Part shown: positions 10,514 to 21,845 of the stretch, piece by piece
Layout of the letters: each line of letters starts with the position of its first letter
Position numbering within the stretch: the stretch's first letter is position 1
Source of the DNA: Gliomastix tumulicola
Lineage: Eukaryota; Ascomycota; Sordariomycetes; Hypocreales; Bionectriaceae
Reading direction: 5' to 3'
NCBI GenBank assembly: GCA_001599755.1
Contig: BCHX01000002.1
Location: forward strand, 124,001 to 188,000
Length of the DNA: 64,000 nt
Notes under the pieces: model-generated
Seen by the model: the letters and a program-made list of their open reading frames with translations, nothing else
Database searches by the model: none
Told to the model about the DNA's origin: nothing
Translations under genes and position numbers: made by a program

Positions 10514-10939
10514 TACGTATGGCGGGAAAGAGATGCACTTGGCGAGGAACTCACGCAGGAGAGAGACTCTGCAATGGCAGAAGGGGGCCTCGATTCGCAA
10601 TCGTGGAATTAGTAATGCCTGCGGGCATTTTGACAGGCCTGCGGGTGCTAACTAGATGCGGATAGCGCCCGCAAAATGGCGACTTTAGGGGCAAGGCCCT
10701 GCTGAAGCCTCAGCAATGGTCGACCGCCTGAGCCCTACTGATCTCAAGATGTCTTCAAGACGTGTATTGCGGGAGTGCATTTGTAATTCAATGAGGCGTC
10801 CGCACCTGATTCATAATCAAGATCTCTAGAGTACCAGATTATACAAAAATGACCATCTACATAAACCCTCCAGTTGAGACCCTACCAGCTCGAACATCAA
10901 CCACTCTTGCACTCACTCAATTTCACCATCACGACCACC
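10514..10939. promoter_or_regulatory. shared divergent promoter, regulator/SDR
   Basis: 426 bp separate the start codons of the divergent Zn2Cys6 gene and the SDR gene. I could not pick out a convincing CGG inverted or everted pair, so specific operator sites are not claimed. Confidence 0.5.
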
Positions 10940-12010
10940 ATGCCCACCAACGAGGAGCTTATGCCGGGATTCAGTGCCCTCCGCACGACCAAATTCACCA
11001 AGACTGTCCATAACGATGTCTATCCCGCCATCTCTCCCTCTCGCCCGGAGCTAAGCCAGGCTGGTCGCACCATCCTAGTGCCTGGAGGCGGAACTGGTGT
11101 CGGCCTTGCCATTGCTTCTGCGTTTGTGCGTGCCTCCGCCGCCAGAGTCATACTCATCTCTCGCCGCGCGGAAGTGCTATCATCGGCAGCTTCCAAGCTG
11201 TCCGCCGAGGCAACCAAGGCAGGGACAGAGACCGAGATCGTCACCAAGACTTGCGATGTCAACGACAAAGGGAAGGTTGACGCTCTCTGGGAATGGTTCG
11301 CGTCAAAGAACATCGTTGTAGATGTTCTCATCGCAAACGTTGCCTTGTTTGACCCGACAAAGCCCTTGCTCGAATTTGGAACAGAGGGCGTGTGGTCCCA
11401 TTTCGAGACCAACGTCAAGTCTCAGCTCCTCTTGGCCGAGAAGTTCAACGCTCAGGGCGAGGACAGACAGAAGGTATGACGGCTCGAAGCCTTTCTATGA
11501 CTACATGGACTTTGCGGGAGTGCTGATTAGACTTTAGTTCGTCGTCTACGTCTCTACCATTTCTGCCCACGGCTTTGACCAGCCGGGGATCATTGCCAGG
11601 CCGACCTACGCCCTGACAAAGCTCAGTGCCACCCTTGCTTTCCAGCTGATTGCCGCCCATGCTTCGCCGAAAAAGCTGCAGATCGTCAGTTACCATCCCG
11701 GGCTCATCTACAATGACGAGTGGGCGTCTATTGGCATCCCGCCCCAAGATTTCGATAAGGGTGAGTATCGCCCAGCTACACGGTGGAGAGAATGTTAATC
11801 CTCTACTAACACGATGGCATAGTTGAGCTCGCCGGGGCGTTTGCGGTATGGGCGGCGAGCAAGGAGGCCGAGTTTCTCCATGGCCGGTTTGTATGGGCTT
11901 CTTGGGATGTGAACGAGCTGGCCAGCGGCAGCATCAGGAAGCGTATCGAGGAAGACGCGTTTTATCTCCGGGCTTCAATTCTTGGGGTTGGAGATGATAA
12001 CACCAACTAA
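10940..12010 (+). CDS. short-chain dehydrogenase/reductase (SDR)
   Basis: Three exons, 10940-11473, 11538-11760 and 11823-12010 (introns of 64 and 62 bp), give 314 residues. The Rossmann fold shows a glycine motif GGGTGVG around residues 49-55 and the catalytic YALTK (Tyr-x3-Lys) in exon 2, so it should be an active NAD(P)-dependent oxidoreductase. The glycine motif is VPGGGTGVG where many members have VTGG. The start ATG follows a CACC context. The C-terminal part (GRFVWASWDVNEL) matches the end region seen in fungal SDRs of unknown substrate. Its gene is divergent from a Zn2Cys6 regulator, which suggests pathway-specific induction, but no biosynthetic backbone gene is near. The substrate cannot be inferred. 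Confidence 0.85.
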
Positions 12011-12322
12011 TTAGGATATTCACCAGCTATATCTGTCTCAAAACAGCTCTGTATGGCCCTAAAAGGCTCTATGGTATCTCGCTGAGAAATCCATGACGTT
12101 TCATCCCTTAGCACCTCCTCTCCTACACTCCCCTTTTCATGAAATTTGTTCGCCATTTCGGCCGTTATCCACACCACGACAAATCTTCCAGCAAATCCCA
12201 TTCTTGTTAGCTAGGATGCAGATGTCGTTGCAGCCCACCGGCCGGTGCCTTTCATTACCTCTTCCAATCCCCCCCTCCTCTTCCAGTGTACTATTACACT
12301 CTCCTGCTCCCTCCACGAGACC
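12011..12322. other. convergent 3' region, no gene seen
   Basis: 312 bp between the stop codons of the convergent SDR and aquaporin genes, presumably their 3' UTRs. Confidence 0.5.
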
Positions 12323-13353
12323 TCATGATGCCGTGGGAGATCCAGCATTGCTCGACTGTCCCTCCATGACACTATCACGTCTGCCGCCGTTCCTCTGGTC
12401 ATATTTGTACCCTGAGTCATCCGTCGTCTTGCCAGGGACGGTGGCTGCTGCGTTGGCCTTCTCCACGTCGTCCGAGTCCTGGCCAGGGTTCGCAGTCTGG
12501 TACTCGAGCCACTTGAGGATCGTGTACACCGCAAATGCCAGGAACGAGCCGAGGAAGGGCCCCAGCCAGAAGATCCAGTGGACGCCCACGAAGCCCTGGA
12601 TGACAGCCGGGCCGAACGACCGGGCCGGGTTGATGGACGTGCCTGTGTAGTTGGTACCTGCGATGTGCGCCAGGAATGCGGAGACGCCGATGCCGATGGG
12701 GGCGAGGAAGGTGGCGCGGTGCTTCTCAACGGCAAGGAAGTAGACGGTGATGACCAGCTGGGAGGTGAGGAACATCTCGAGGAAGAGACCCTGCGCCGTA
12801 TTGGTGCCGTTCTTGAGGGAGTTTGCAACGGTGAGAGGGCCGGGGAGAAGCCCATCTACGACTGCGGAAGCAGCGATGGCAGCAACGAGCTGGGTGGGAA
12901 GGATGATCAAGGCCCGGAGTGGTTTGACGGCGCCGACGAGGACGAGACCCAGAGTGACCTATATGTTGGTTGCTGTCAGTACTGCTGTTCTTCAACATCG
13001 TGGGGAGGGGGGTTGGAAGACGAAGTTGAACATACAGCCGGATTGAACATGCCGCCCGTGACACGGTAAAAGACCCAGACATTGATGGCCAGCGAGGCTC
13101 CGAAAGCCGAGGCGATGTACAGTAGACTGAAAGGACGCAGCGGAGTGTCCGGCACAGACGAGTTGGTGTTGATAGCCGTCTGCGCTCCGATGAAGGACAT
13201 GAAGAGGAACATGAATGTCCCGCAGAACTCGCCGAAGACGACGACGAGCTCATTGCGAATGGGGTCCGCCAGCCTGTGAGGACGGTCACCCTGTTTCCGC
13301 CAGGTGGTGCCGTGGACGTCAAAGACGGACCTGAGTTTCGACTTGAGAGGCAT
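12323..13353 (-). CDS. orthodox aquaporin (MIP family)
   Basis: Two exons, 13036-13353 and 12323-12958, with intron 12959-13035 (GTATGT, acceptor ATATAG), give 317 residues. Both pore motifs are intact: NPAV in GGMFNPAVTLG, split by the intron, and NPAR in TSINPARSFGP. The residue after the second NPAR is Ser rather than the Asp seen in aquaglyceroporins such as GlpF, which points to a water-selective channel. Hydrophobic segments fit the six-helix plus two half-helix fold, with N-terminal (about 35 residues) and C-terminal (about 60 residues) cytosolic tails. The intron falls exactly inside the first NPA loop. It is convergent with the SDR gene. The family is certain; physiological water transport is family knowledge, not shown here. 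Confidence 0.93.
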
Positions 13354-15132
13354 GATGAAGAAGAGGCTTGATCGGTACCAATTACGCAGGGAGGCTTTCT
13401 CTCTTAGGTCGTTTACGCTTCAGGAGAACACCGCAGAAAGCCTCACCCACATCGAAGGGGGGAGCAGAGCTCGATTCTTATACATAAGAGCCATGGGCTT
13501 ATGGGCTTGTGGGCTTGGGCTTCTTGCTTCAAGAGAGTTCTGTTGGAAGGAGAGTAGATGCAATGCCTGAACTTTGATGTCACCAAGGTTCATTCACTTG
13601 CCCATCACATATTCTCGAAGCACTAATCCTTTACTAGTACCGCTTAGACGGCGACCAGGCTCGTATATGACTGCACCATGACCAATCGTGTTGCCGACCG
13701 TTACCCGTTAAGCTTACACCATAGCTCACTATGGCTCGGGGGGCGCTTTGCTTGGGAGTGCGCCAACCTTGTACTGTTTCTCAATACGAATGGCCTCACA
13801 TCCCGCCAAATAAGCCCCCTTGGTCTGATTCAGTCCAGCGTCATCTCGTCCATGGCATTGCTTGACGGTGTGGTTTACAGCCTCTTCGAGCTTATAGAAG
13901 GCAGTGCAAAGATATGGAGAACGGAATCAGCTACTCTCTGAATTCCATCCTCGCCAAAACCAACATGTCCGACCGGGCCGTCGACTGGAATGTGCCCCCA
14001 AGCCTATTCAGGCGCCGGATTTGAATGGCCCCCATTCCAACTAAATAGAGCCCCGTGAAAGTGCTGATGTTAAGCTCCCTTGGAGAGATTGGTACCAAGA
14101 TTAGAATTAAGTCGGCCTGTGCGCCTCATCCACACGCTATAGTCGTGATTGGTCAATGGCAGGACCAGGAGGTTCTGCGGATGAGCCCATTATGAGGTAT
14201 GCAGCTTGAAAGAAACGGAAAGGTGTGATCCGGAAAGCTTGCAAGACATGGTGGGTATGATGGAAAGAGGAACGGAATGTGAGAAGTGTCGTGTTGCAGG
14301 TTCAGCTCGAGCCGCACAGTGCTTTATCGCCGCTTTCCGAGACAAGAAGCAATCACAGCTGAGAGAGAGAGAGAGAGAGAGAGCCCAACAGGTCATACAG
14401 GCAGCTTCATTTCCCCACTCCAAGTCCTGTCTGTCCGCTGGAGACAATGGGGGAGCAGATTTCCACAGCGCTGTCGTTAGCTCCCCTTAGCGAGTGAGCC
14501 TTGGTGTAGGCGTAGCTTCTGCAGTGACATACCGCTCACTGATCTGTCCTTCAGCCACCATCCCCGGGGCCAAGCTTGCTATAAGGGTCCCTCGCGGTGC
14601 TAATACTGGTGTGTCCCGCCACTTCAAACCGATGAATCCTTCCACCGTTTCAGTGGCAGTTCATGCAGCTTTGACACTTAGTAATGCAGCCTGCCATCAA
14701 TGCGGGCGGGGTCCTTCGGCCTTCCTACAGAGGAGAACTGGCTTGAAAGGACGCAAGCTGGCCCCATTTCTTCCTCCTCCTCGAAGCCGTCAGGATGAAT
14801 AGCCCCCGAATCCAGCACACATTGGGCAAAGCCGGGCCGGATCTTACTGTTGCAGCGGCCTTTGGGGGGGGGGGCAAATGCAAGGATCAGCCAACGCCGC
14901 CCATCATGAGGGGTTCAGGGGGCTTGGTGAGAGAGATATGCGATATGCATCTGCTGGCTGGTGTGTCAGCGGTGGCGTATTTAATCCCTTGAAGCCCCTT
15001 TGCCTTTGCATGGCCATCATATCTTTGCTTGTCTTGCGTCGTCGACCCTTCATTTCATCCAGCATCTCATCTAGAATCACCTACAGCTCCCCATCTCGTC
15101 ATCATCATCCCAATCCAGCCCACTCCTTCACC
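13354..15132. other. intergenic, no gene seen
   Basis: About 1.8 kb between divergent aquaporin and SnoaL-like genes. It includes a (GA)n tract at 14361-14383 and a G11 tract at 14864-14874. Open frames are short and have no recognisable family. Confidence 0.5.
14361..14383. repeat. (GA)n microsatellite
   Basis: About eleven GA units in the intergenic region upstream of the SnoaL-like gene. Confidence 0.9.
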
Positions 15133-15591
15133 ATGGCTCTCCGCGAACAGATCCTCAAGACCATCGATGGCTACCTCGAGGGCTTCAACACCAACACGCC
15201 CGAGGGCACCATCGCGCGCCGCACGCCGGACTGCAAGCACCGCATCATCCCGGACTCGGACAAGGTCCCCGTGCGCTCCAACGAGGAGTACCGCGACTTC
15301 ATGGGCCCCAGCTTCGGCATCATGAAGAACTTCCACCTCAGGCTGCTCGAGGGCGTGGACCCCATCGTCGACGTCGACGCCCGCAAGGCCGTCCTGCACC
15401 TGACGTCCACGGCCGAGACGCCCCTGGGCCCCTACAAGAACACCTACATCTTCACCTTCCACTTCACCGAGGACGGCACGCAGATCGACCACGTCCTCGA
15501 GTTTGCCGACACCAAGACCGTGTCGGACTTTGTGCCCGCCCTGCTCAAGTGGATTGCGGAGAACGTGCCTGGAGCGGCGTCGTCGGCTTGA
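15133..15591 (+). CDS. SnoaL-like (NTF2-fold) protein
   Basis: A single exon of 152 residues. The N-terminal helix and TPEGTIARRTPDCKHRIIP region (about residues 23-43), followed by SNEEYRDFMGPSF, match the pattern of fungal SnoaL-like small proteins, some of which are isomerases or cyclases in meroterpenoid pathways (for example Trt14-type). The fold is a cone-shaped alpha+beta barrel that holds a hydrophobic ligand. Codon use is extremely GC-ending, above that of its neighbours. The ATG lies in a CACCATGG context. No terpene cyclase or polyketide synthase is near, so an accessory enzyme role is only possible, and other NTF2-like roles are equally open. Confidence 0.75.
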   Translation: MALREQILKTIDGYLEGFNTNTPEGTIARRTPDCKHRIIPDSDKVPVRSNEEYRDFMGPSFGIMKNFHLRLLEGVDPIVDVDARKAVLHLTSTAETPLGPYKNTYIFTFHFTEDGTQIDHVLEFADTKTVSDFVPALLKWIAENVPGAASSA

Positions 15592-15884
15592 GTGAGAAAA
15601 AATGGCCCGTCAGCGGGCGGAGTTTTAGAGGCATCACCAATATTAATAGAAGCAAGCTACAGAAAGAAGAAGCACGCGGAGGGGACGTATTCTGGCTGTG
15701 AGAGATTATGAGGTTTTGCTTGTTTGTTTGTTTCTTCAATGGGAATCGCCTGTCCGCGACTGTCGACCCTGTCTGTGCATTGATTCACGTCCATTTCCCT
15801 TCATACATGCTATGCTCCCCTTTATGAACTATGTCGGATACAAACTGGCCCCCCAAACGCTGGGCTGACAAATCGACAACAACT

Positions 15885-16580
15885 CTAGAAAGCGGGGTTG
15901 ACGCCATCATGATCCGGATTCTCGAGATGGGCGCGTAGCAAGATGCCCGGCCAGCTGGCACTGGGATGCTTCTCCGAGTCGGGCCACGTCAGAGAGTCGA
16001 TCTTGTCGGGGATCTTCCTCGCCTGCTTGACCACGGCATCGCCGAGCGCCTTTGCGACGTCCAAGCGAGGCAGATGCTCCTCGATGCCCTGCGCGTACGC
16101 CGTCGCGCCCTGCTCCTCCGCGAGGGCACGCGAGAAGTCCATCTTGACGGCGATGCGGATGAGCCGAGCCAGCGGATCGATGCGCTCCGCGATGCCTGCA
16201 CTCGTGTGGATGGCAATGGCCACCCAGACCTGGTGCGCGTCCGCAGGTGAGATGCCCTTGGAATCAAGGTGAGCCTTGGCGGCATCCGCACCCTCGACCT
16301 CGAATCTCTGCGTGCCGTTATATAGGTCGCCAGCGCCTGCGTCGTGGAGGACAGCAGCTGTGAACACAAGAGGGAGCTTGTCGGCGCTTGTCCACGTCGT
16401 GTCGCCTTCCTTGTCGGCGAGCCATCGGGCGAGGAGGAACACGCGGATGCTGTGGTTTAGAATCGGCGCAGGCAAGGCGTCGTATGCCAACTGTAGCGCG
16501 GTAGCAGAGACATCATCATCTGGTATCCGATCTCTGATCGATGGGGGGAGGTTTGATAGAATATGCTGGGTGGGAGACAT
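15885..16580 (-). CDS. HD-domain protein, cyanamide hydratase-like
   Basis: A single exon of 231 residues. It shows the HD-domain metal ligands in order: H in NHSIRVFLLARW (about residue 43), HD in AVLHDAG (about 78-79), and later His residues in VAIAIHTSAGIAERIDPLA. This order and the length fit the fungal cyanamide hydratase/urea hydro-lyase family, which hydrates cyanamide to urea. Many relatives act on unknown substrates. The promoter has a TATAAAT box about 155 bp upstream. It is convergent with the SnoaL-like gene with a gap of 293 bp. The family is well supported; cyanamide as the substrate is an inference from the family name. Confidence 0.8.
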   Translation of the reverse strand: MSPTQHILSNLPPSIRDRIPDDDVSATALQLAYDALPAPILNHSIRVFLLARWLADKEGDTTWTSADKLPLVFTAAVLHDAGAGDLYNGTQRFEVEGADAAKAHLDSKGISPADAHQVWVAIAIHTSAGIAERIDPLARLIRIAVKMDFSRALAEEQGATAYAQGIEEHLPRLDVAKALGDAVVKQARKIPDKIDSLTWPDSEKHPSASWPGILLRAHLENPDHDGVNPAF

Positions 16581-17096
16581 GTCGTTGGTGATCTAGTAGC
16601 AGTCCAACAGCTGCTGTGTGGTGGTTCGAGGTTCTACATATGTCACTCCTATCCCGTGTCAGACACGCACGAACTGTGGTATTGAGTCTGATGTTATGTA
16701 TTCTGCATATCAAGATCCACTCCATGCTCTGATTTATAAGCTTGGATTAATAATTTTCCCAGGGCGTGCGTGTCTCTGCCTGGGCCTTGCTACTTAGAGC
16801 TTGTTAATGGTGCAATTTGTCGATGTAGGGCGTAATGGACATGAGATGAGGGGGATGGCAGCTGATGTGAAATTCTAGTATAGGGTAAGACATGATATCT
16901 CCATCAACTCCCTTCTGCTAGCTTGGTCACGATCATGGCGATGGATGCGTAGTTTGAAGATCATTCTTTTTGTGAATCCTGCTATAGTATGCAGGATAGA
17001 CTGCTAGACTCAACTGCTCGTGTTCTTGAATGCTCGCATGGCCTGTAAAATTCACTTAGTTGGCCTCGATTACCTGTCCCCGAAGCCGACCATGGC
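16581..17096. other. intergenic, promoter of the HD gene
   Basis: 516 bp upstream of the HD-domain gene and downstream of the Cys-rich gene. It is AT-richer than the flanking genes and holds a TATAAAT-like box at 16732-16738. I see no gene. Confidence 0.5.
16732..16738 (-). promoter_or_regulatory. TATA box of the HD-domain gene
   Basis: TATAAAT on the minus strand, about 155 bp upstream of the start codon. Confidence 0.45.
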
Positions 17097-17531
17097 TCAA
17101 GACAGCAAGCAGATACCAGCCGAATCATCTCCGCCGGTCACAGGCCCGTCTGAGCCCCATAGATAGCATGCCGTTCCATCAGGGCACGCCTCGTCCCCTT
17201 CGTAGTTGCAAGTAGGCTGATCGTTCGGCACGCAGATGCCAGGCTTGTCGCAGGCCTGGCCACAGCCGGGCTCACGTGCATCGTCCACGCACTTCGCCTC
17301 TGGGCTGCATTGCTTGGGGTTTTGAGTGAACCCGCCGCAGGATGGGTAGTCGCAGGTGCCCGGGCAGCGGCTGAGATCAGTGCAATCGGGCTCGTTGGGG
17401 AAGCAGGTTTGGGACTCTGGGCAAGGGGCGATCCTGATGCCACAGGGTCGCTTGTCGGTCTGGCCTTGGACGAGAAGGGCCGTAGCGGCAACAATGAGCG
17501 CGATATTCTTGAGAAGAGGAAGGGATAGCAT
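17097..17531 (-). CDS. small secreted cysteine-rich protein
   Basis: A single exon of 144 residues. A clear signal peptide (LPLLKNIALIVAATALLVQG) ends near residue 23, after which the mature part of about 120 residues holds 16 cysteines, an even number consistent with eight disulfides. Short Cys modules recur: C-P-x-S-x-T-C, C-P-G-T-C, C-G-Q-A-C and C-P-D-G-T-A-C. There is no recognisable catalytic motif. Size, secretion and cysteine density are those of fungal small secreted proteins, which include effectors and antimicrobial or cell-wall-binding proteins. A TATAAAG box lies about 90 bp upstream. Large, empty flanks (0.5 kb and 1.9 kb) fit the pattern of effector genes, but an effector role is inference only. 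Confidence 0.85.
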   Translation of the reverse strand: MLSLPLLKNIALIVAATALLVQGQTDKRPCGIRIAPCPESQTCFPNEPDCTDLSRCPGTCDYPSCGGFTQNPKQCSPEAKCVDDAREPGCGQACDKPGICVPNDQPTCNYEGDEACPDGTACYLWGSDGPVTGGDDSAGICLLS

Positions 17532-19394
17532 CTTGTGCGATTTTGAGAGATGTTTGTGGGATATTGGATTGTGATGAGATGCGTGCGTTGGCGTGATGGA
17601 AAGCTGGGGAGGGCCTGCTCTTTATACTTTCGGGTGGTCGGTGAATCATGGCTTCATGTTTGTTCTTTGGAATTAAAACGAGACAGTTCACCTTCGGCTG
17701 ACAGCAAGGCTTCCATGCTTGATGAGACTGAATCCACCCGACTTCCGTCCGTGGTTCAGGATCTGGAATGGCCTTTTGGCTGAGACACGAACCGTGCCTG
17801 GTGCGATTTCCAATCCCTTGCTTTCCGCAAGAACAGACCCCAAAGATGGTGGAACATTTGGGGTCTAGGATGCTTTACTCAGCCCCCTAAGTCACGGGGT
17901 GATTAATGGGCATGTGTTTGAGTTGAGTGTCTGAATACAGGGCTGCAGCTAGAAGAGACCAACCAATCTCAGTATGACGCCCCCAAACACTGTTACATGC
18001 ACATGATATCACCTCAGCTTACTCATCATGACCACAAGAGCCTCGTCACTCTGAATCCCTCCGCCGGGGAAGGGGGGGGGGGGGACTTATGAAAGTTGAG
18101 TATACATTGATCTTCATCAGACATATCCGGAAGAGTGAGAGAAACGCTACGGCAGGTAAGATTACAGCTGTGCCTTCTTGGCAGCAAGACGGCTTGACTA
18201 AATTGGCATGGCCACCTGAACTAATGATACTAGACCTTTTAGGTCATTTCTTTTGTTTCCCGATCTTTGTATTGGGAGGATGTTTGTCATGGCATCTCAG
18301 GTCCGACGAACGCGCCTGCGAGCTTCTTCGCTTGGAGCTAAAAGCTCATGACGATCAGTGCAGGAACCAAGGAACCCGTAGCACTATGTCGTCCATATGA
18401 ATGAGGAGGGCGGTAAGTCTGAATAGAAGGCTGTCAATATTTAGCTGCCGACGCCTGTCCAACAAGCACCTACTTCAAGCACTGTCCATCTCAGCGTTCG
18501 GGCCGTGGTAACTGTGCCTCAATGTTCTCACCAAACAGTGACTTTAGGCTGTTGAGCGTGTATTTGCTTACCTTGCCCACCTGTGTCATCATGCTGACTG
18601 CTGCTCCTCATCACTTGTCGCCCGACGTTCCCCTCCCAACCCAGGCCAGAGAACAAGCGCACCGACGCGTCTTAGGCCCCGAGAAGAGAACTAGAGGGGA
18701 CACTGATGCATCGCCTATCAGGCACAGAGTCGCGCAAGCAAGACTAGCCATGGAACCCAGGGATCTCTGGCCCCGGGAATAGGCCAACAGCCATCGTCAG
18801 CGTTCGTTCAGTGAACAGAGTCACTTCCCGGCCTCACCATGAGTCTCACTACCTGATAAGCATATTAACAAAGTTATTCTCCATCTCCACCGAGTCCATC
18901 ACGGTCGGCAGTACCGACCCGGCACTTGCCAGAACGCCACCCGGGGTCGGAGTGCGTCCGACGCGCTGGTTCGACAAGTCTCGCACTTCGGGAAACGAGA
19001 TGCGGGGAGTTCGTGCTGTTTACGCCCGTTTAGGGAGGTGTCAAGAGATAACGCCCCAGGCCAAGCAGACGCCAGAGCAAGCACTACTCCGCCAGACCGG
19101 GGGAGTGACGAGGAGATGCCTCAAGCGTGTTCCACACGGTCGTCATTTCTCTGCTGCCATTTGCTGGAGTAGGCTGATGGAGTCACTGTCATGATGGGGA
19201 GGAATACAACCCTGCAACGTGATGGTATCATCGACCGGCTCAATGACCGATGTGCGCCGATAGGAGGCCGGTGAGGGGAAGAGCTTTACGACGGTACAAA
19301 AAGCCCATCTATCCTCGTGTCAGGGTCGCTGACTGCCCCCCTTTCTGTCTACTAACCAACCTACGGAACCCTCCATAACCACACATCAGTCACG
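17532..19394. other. intergenic, no gene seen
   Basis: 1.86 kb between divergent Cys-rich and carboxypeptidase genes. It contains a G13 tract at 18072-18084. Open frames up to 127 codons show no family resemblance or intron logic. Confidence 0.5.
17620..17626 (-). promoter_or_regulatory. TATA box of the Cys-rich secreted protein gene
   Basis: TATAAAG on the minus strand, about 90 bp upstream of the start codon. Confidence 0.5.
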
Positions 19395-21135
19395 ATGGCG
19401 AGTCGTCTTCTTGCCGGAGCAGTGTTGGCCTCGGCTGTCTTGGCCCAGTCGGGAGGCATCCAGCGAGGCCTCCAGTACGGAGAGAACTGGGTTACTACCA
19501 CCAAAGACTCGGACTTAGTCGCGGCCAACTTCCCCGATGTCAACATCACGCTGCTGGCGCCTGCTTTCCTCGATCCCTCGACGGTCCCCGCCAGGTTTGC
19601 CAACGGTAGCGAGGGTCCTACCGATCTCTTTGATCTTGGTGAGCATCTCCTCTCGAGAGGCATCTTGCAGACACATTCAAACAGGCTCTGACGATGGACA
19701 GATTTCTACATCCGGAATCTAGCGAGGAAGAATGACTGGATATCCTATGAGTCGGCAGACTTCCTATCTGAGGAGGGCCGCCCTATTCCCTACCTCTTCC
19801 TGTCGCTGCCCGGCTCCAACCAGACGGACAAGCTGCGAGTCTACCTCCAAGCCGCGATCCACGGCAACGAGCCCGCGGCTGACCAATCTGTGCTCGCATT
19901 CCTGGGAAAGCTGGACGCGGACCAGGAGTGGGCAACATCTCTTCTAGAGAAGATGGACATCAAGATCCTGCCGAGATACAACGTTGACGGCGTTGCGTAC
20001 TTCCAGCGCCAACTGGCCTGTAATCTCGATCCTAACAGGGACCATATCAAGTTGGACAGGGCGCAGTCGAGGAGCATCAAGCGCATCGTCAGCGACTGGA
20101 ATCCTCACATCGCCATTGATATGCGTGAGTAACCAATCCACACGTCTCTAAGTGAAGAGAACGACTAACAAAACTGTTGCAGACGAGTTCACTGCATCTA
20201 CAATCTATGGAGGCGGCTTTCAGCACGGTGCAGATGCCCTCATCTCCGGTGGAATCAACCCCAACATTCACCCAGCGATCCGCGAGCAGCTTCTTGACGT
20301 CTTCATCCCTGCCATTGGCGAGGACCTAGAGGCCCATGGTCTTCGTTGGGAGCCGTATGTCACGGGCGCTTCTAACTCGACTCCGGGATCTCGCATCAAG
20401 TTCACCGAGGCCGTGACTGAGGCACGAACCGGACGCAATGCCCTCGGCTTGACACAGACCATTTCTTTCCTGCTGGAGATGCGAGGCATCCGCCTTGCAA
20501 ACCAGCATTTCCAGCGACGCGTCGCCACCGCGCTGATCAAGATCTCTTCCATCCTCGAGACTGCTCGGGACCGGTTCGAGGAGGTCAAGTCTGCCGTCGA
20601 AGACGCCAGGCAGGAATTTATCGACAGCAGCGAGGATATTGTTGTCACGGACTCGTATGTCCTTGAGGACCGCACCTTCACCATGATAAACACCAACAAC
20701 GGCAGCGTTGTCCAGGCACCCATTGACTTCCTGCGCACCACTCCGTCGGTTGCAAACCTCACCCGTGCCAGGCCTGAGGCGTACCTCATCCCACGAACCT
20801 GGGTCGATGTTGTCGAGAGGCTCGAGATTCTCGGACTCGAAGTCGAGAAGCTACACTACGAGTACAGCGGCACTGTGGACGTCCTCACGGTCGAGACCTC
20901 GGAGTTGGACGACGAGCTATACGAGGGCCACGTGCTCAACACTGTCACGACAAAGGCTTCCAGCAGGGATATTGTGCTTCCAGTGGGAAGCTACAAAGTG
21001 AGCACGAGGCAGAAGAATGCGGCGCTGGCTTTTATTGCGTTGGAGCCCGAGAACATTGACAGCTATGTCACCTTCAACATCATCCCTGTGGAAGCAGGTG
21101 CCGAATATCCGATCTTCAGAGTCCCGCGAGAATAG
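19395..21135 (+). CDS. secreted M14 zinc carboxypeptidase
   Basis: Three exons, 19395-19638, 19702-20124 and 20183-21135, give 539 residues. The signal peptide is MASRLLAGAVLASAVLA. The catalytic order of family M14 is complete: zinc ligands H and E in IHGNEPA, the substrate Arg/Asn region in NLDPNRDH, the third zinc ligand H in DMHEF (created across the second intron), and the catalytic Glu in FLLEMRGI. The C-terminal part of about 150 residues after the peptidase fold looks like a beta-rich extra domain found in fungal members. It should trim C-terminal residues of peptides outside the cell. The splice junctions are well defined, with phase-1 joins that restore GAT and CAC codons. The specificity pocket cannot be read with confidence. 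Confidence 0.9.
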
Positions 21136-21845
21136 ACTCGAGGTAGACTATAGATGCTAAATATTAACGCGAGTACCTCACATTCTACCAGAAAATATCG
21201 GAAGAAACAACTGCTTTGTCCATGTTAATTCATTTCACTGGCTTGAGACAGTCTATTAAGAACGTAAACTCCAGGCCCAGCCTCCTGAAAAAAAGTCACC
21301 ACCCGAAGCTGGGACACGCTGGTGAACCTCTACTCTGTAGTCGGAATCCAACACACCAGCCTCTTCGGCGATGAGTCTCGGCTTCCAACCGTCTAGGATG
21401 TGTCACTCGGTGGGATATCGACCCAGTAGAACTCGGTGGATTTGAGATCTTCTTTGCGAGGTAGAATGGCTGTCATAGCAACTTTCACCGCCACAAAACC
21501 TTGCTCTATTTCTCATGGCTGTGCGCCTTGACGACGTACCCAGCCACCTCTTGTCATCCCATTTTCTAGCAAAGTCAGTTCCGGCCTGAGTCACTTGGGA
21601 GTGGCGCAAAATTCTGCGCACCTGATTGTCAACATATGGGGAGAGCATATATAAGGCGTACGAGCACCGCCCTTACAGTCTCTATGCTCAGGATATTAGA
21701 CCCAACATCTCAGACACATACACCCATTGCGCCTTTTCTTGGACTTGATATCTTCCACCTCATTCTTGCCAAGTAAACAAACCACATCCAGATATATCTA
21801 CAACGCTTAGTGTCCAGGGGAAACTTACATTGCGCAGTTGACAAT
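21136..21845. other. intergenic, promoter of the AAA gene
   Basis: 710 bp with a TATATAAG box at 21648-21655, about 190 bp upstream of the AAA start codon. I see no gene. Confidence 0.5.
21648..21655 (+). promoter_or_regulatory. TATA box of the AAA ATPase gene
   Basis: TATATAAG about 190 bp upstream of the start ATG at 21846. Confidence 0.45.

Noticed and set aside
10940..16580. secondary-metabolite cluster around the regulator, SDR, SnoaL-like and HD genes
   Set aside because: No polyketide synthase, NRPS, terpene cyclase or P450 is present, and the genes are separated by large gaps; only the regulator/SDR promoter link is retained as possible.
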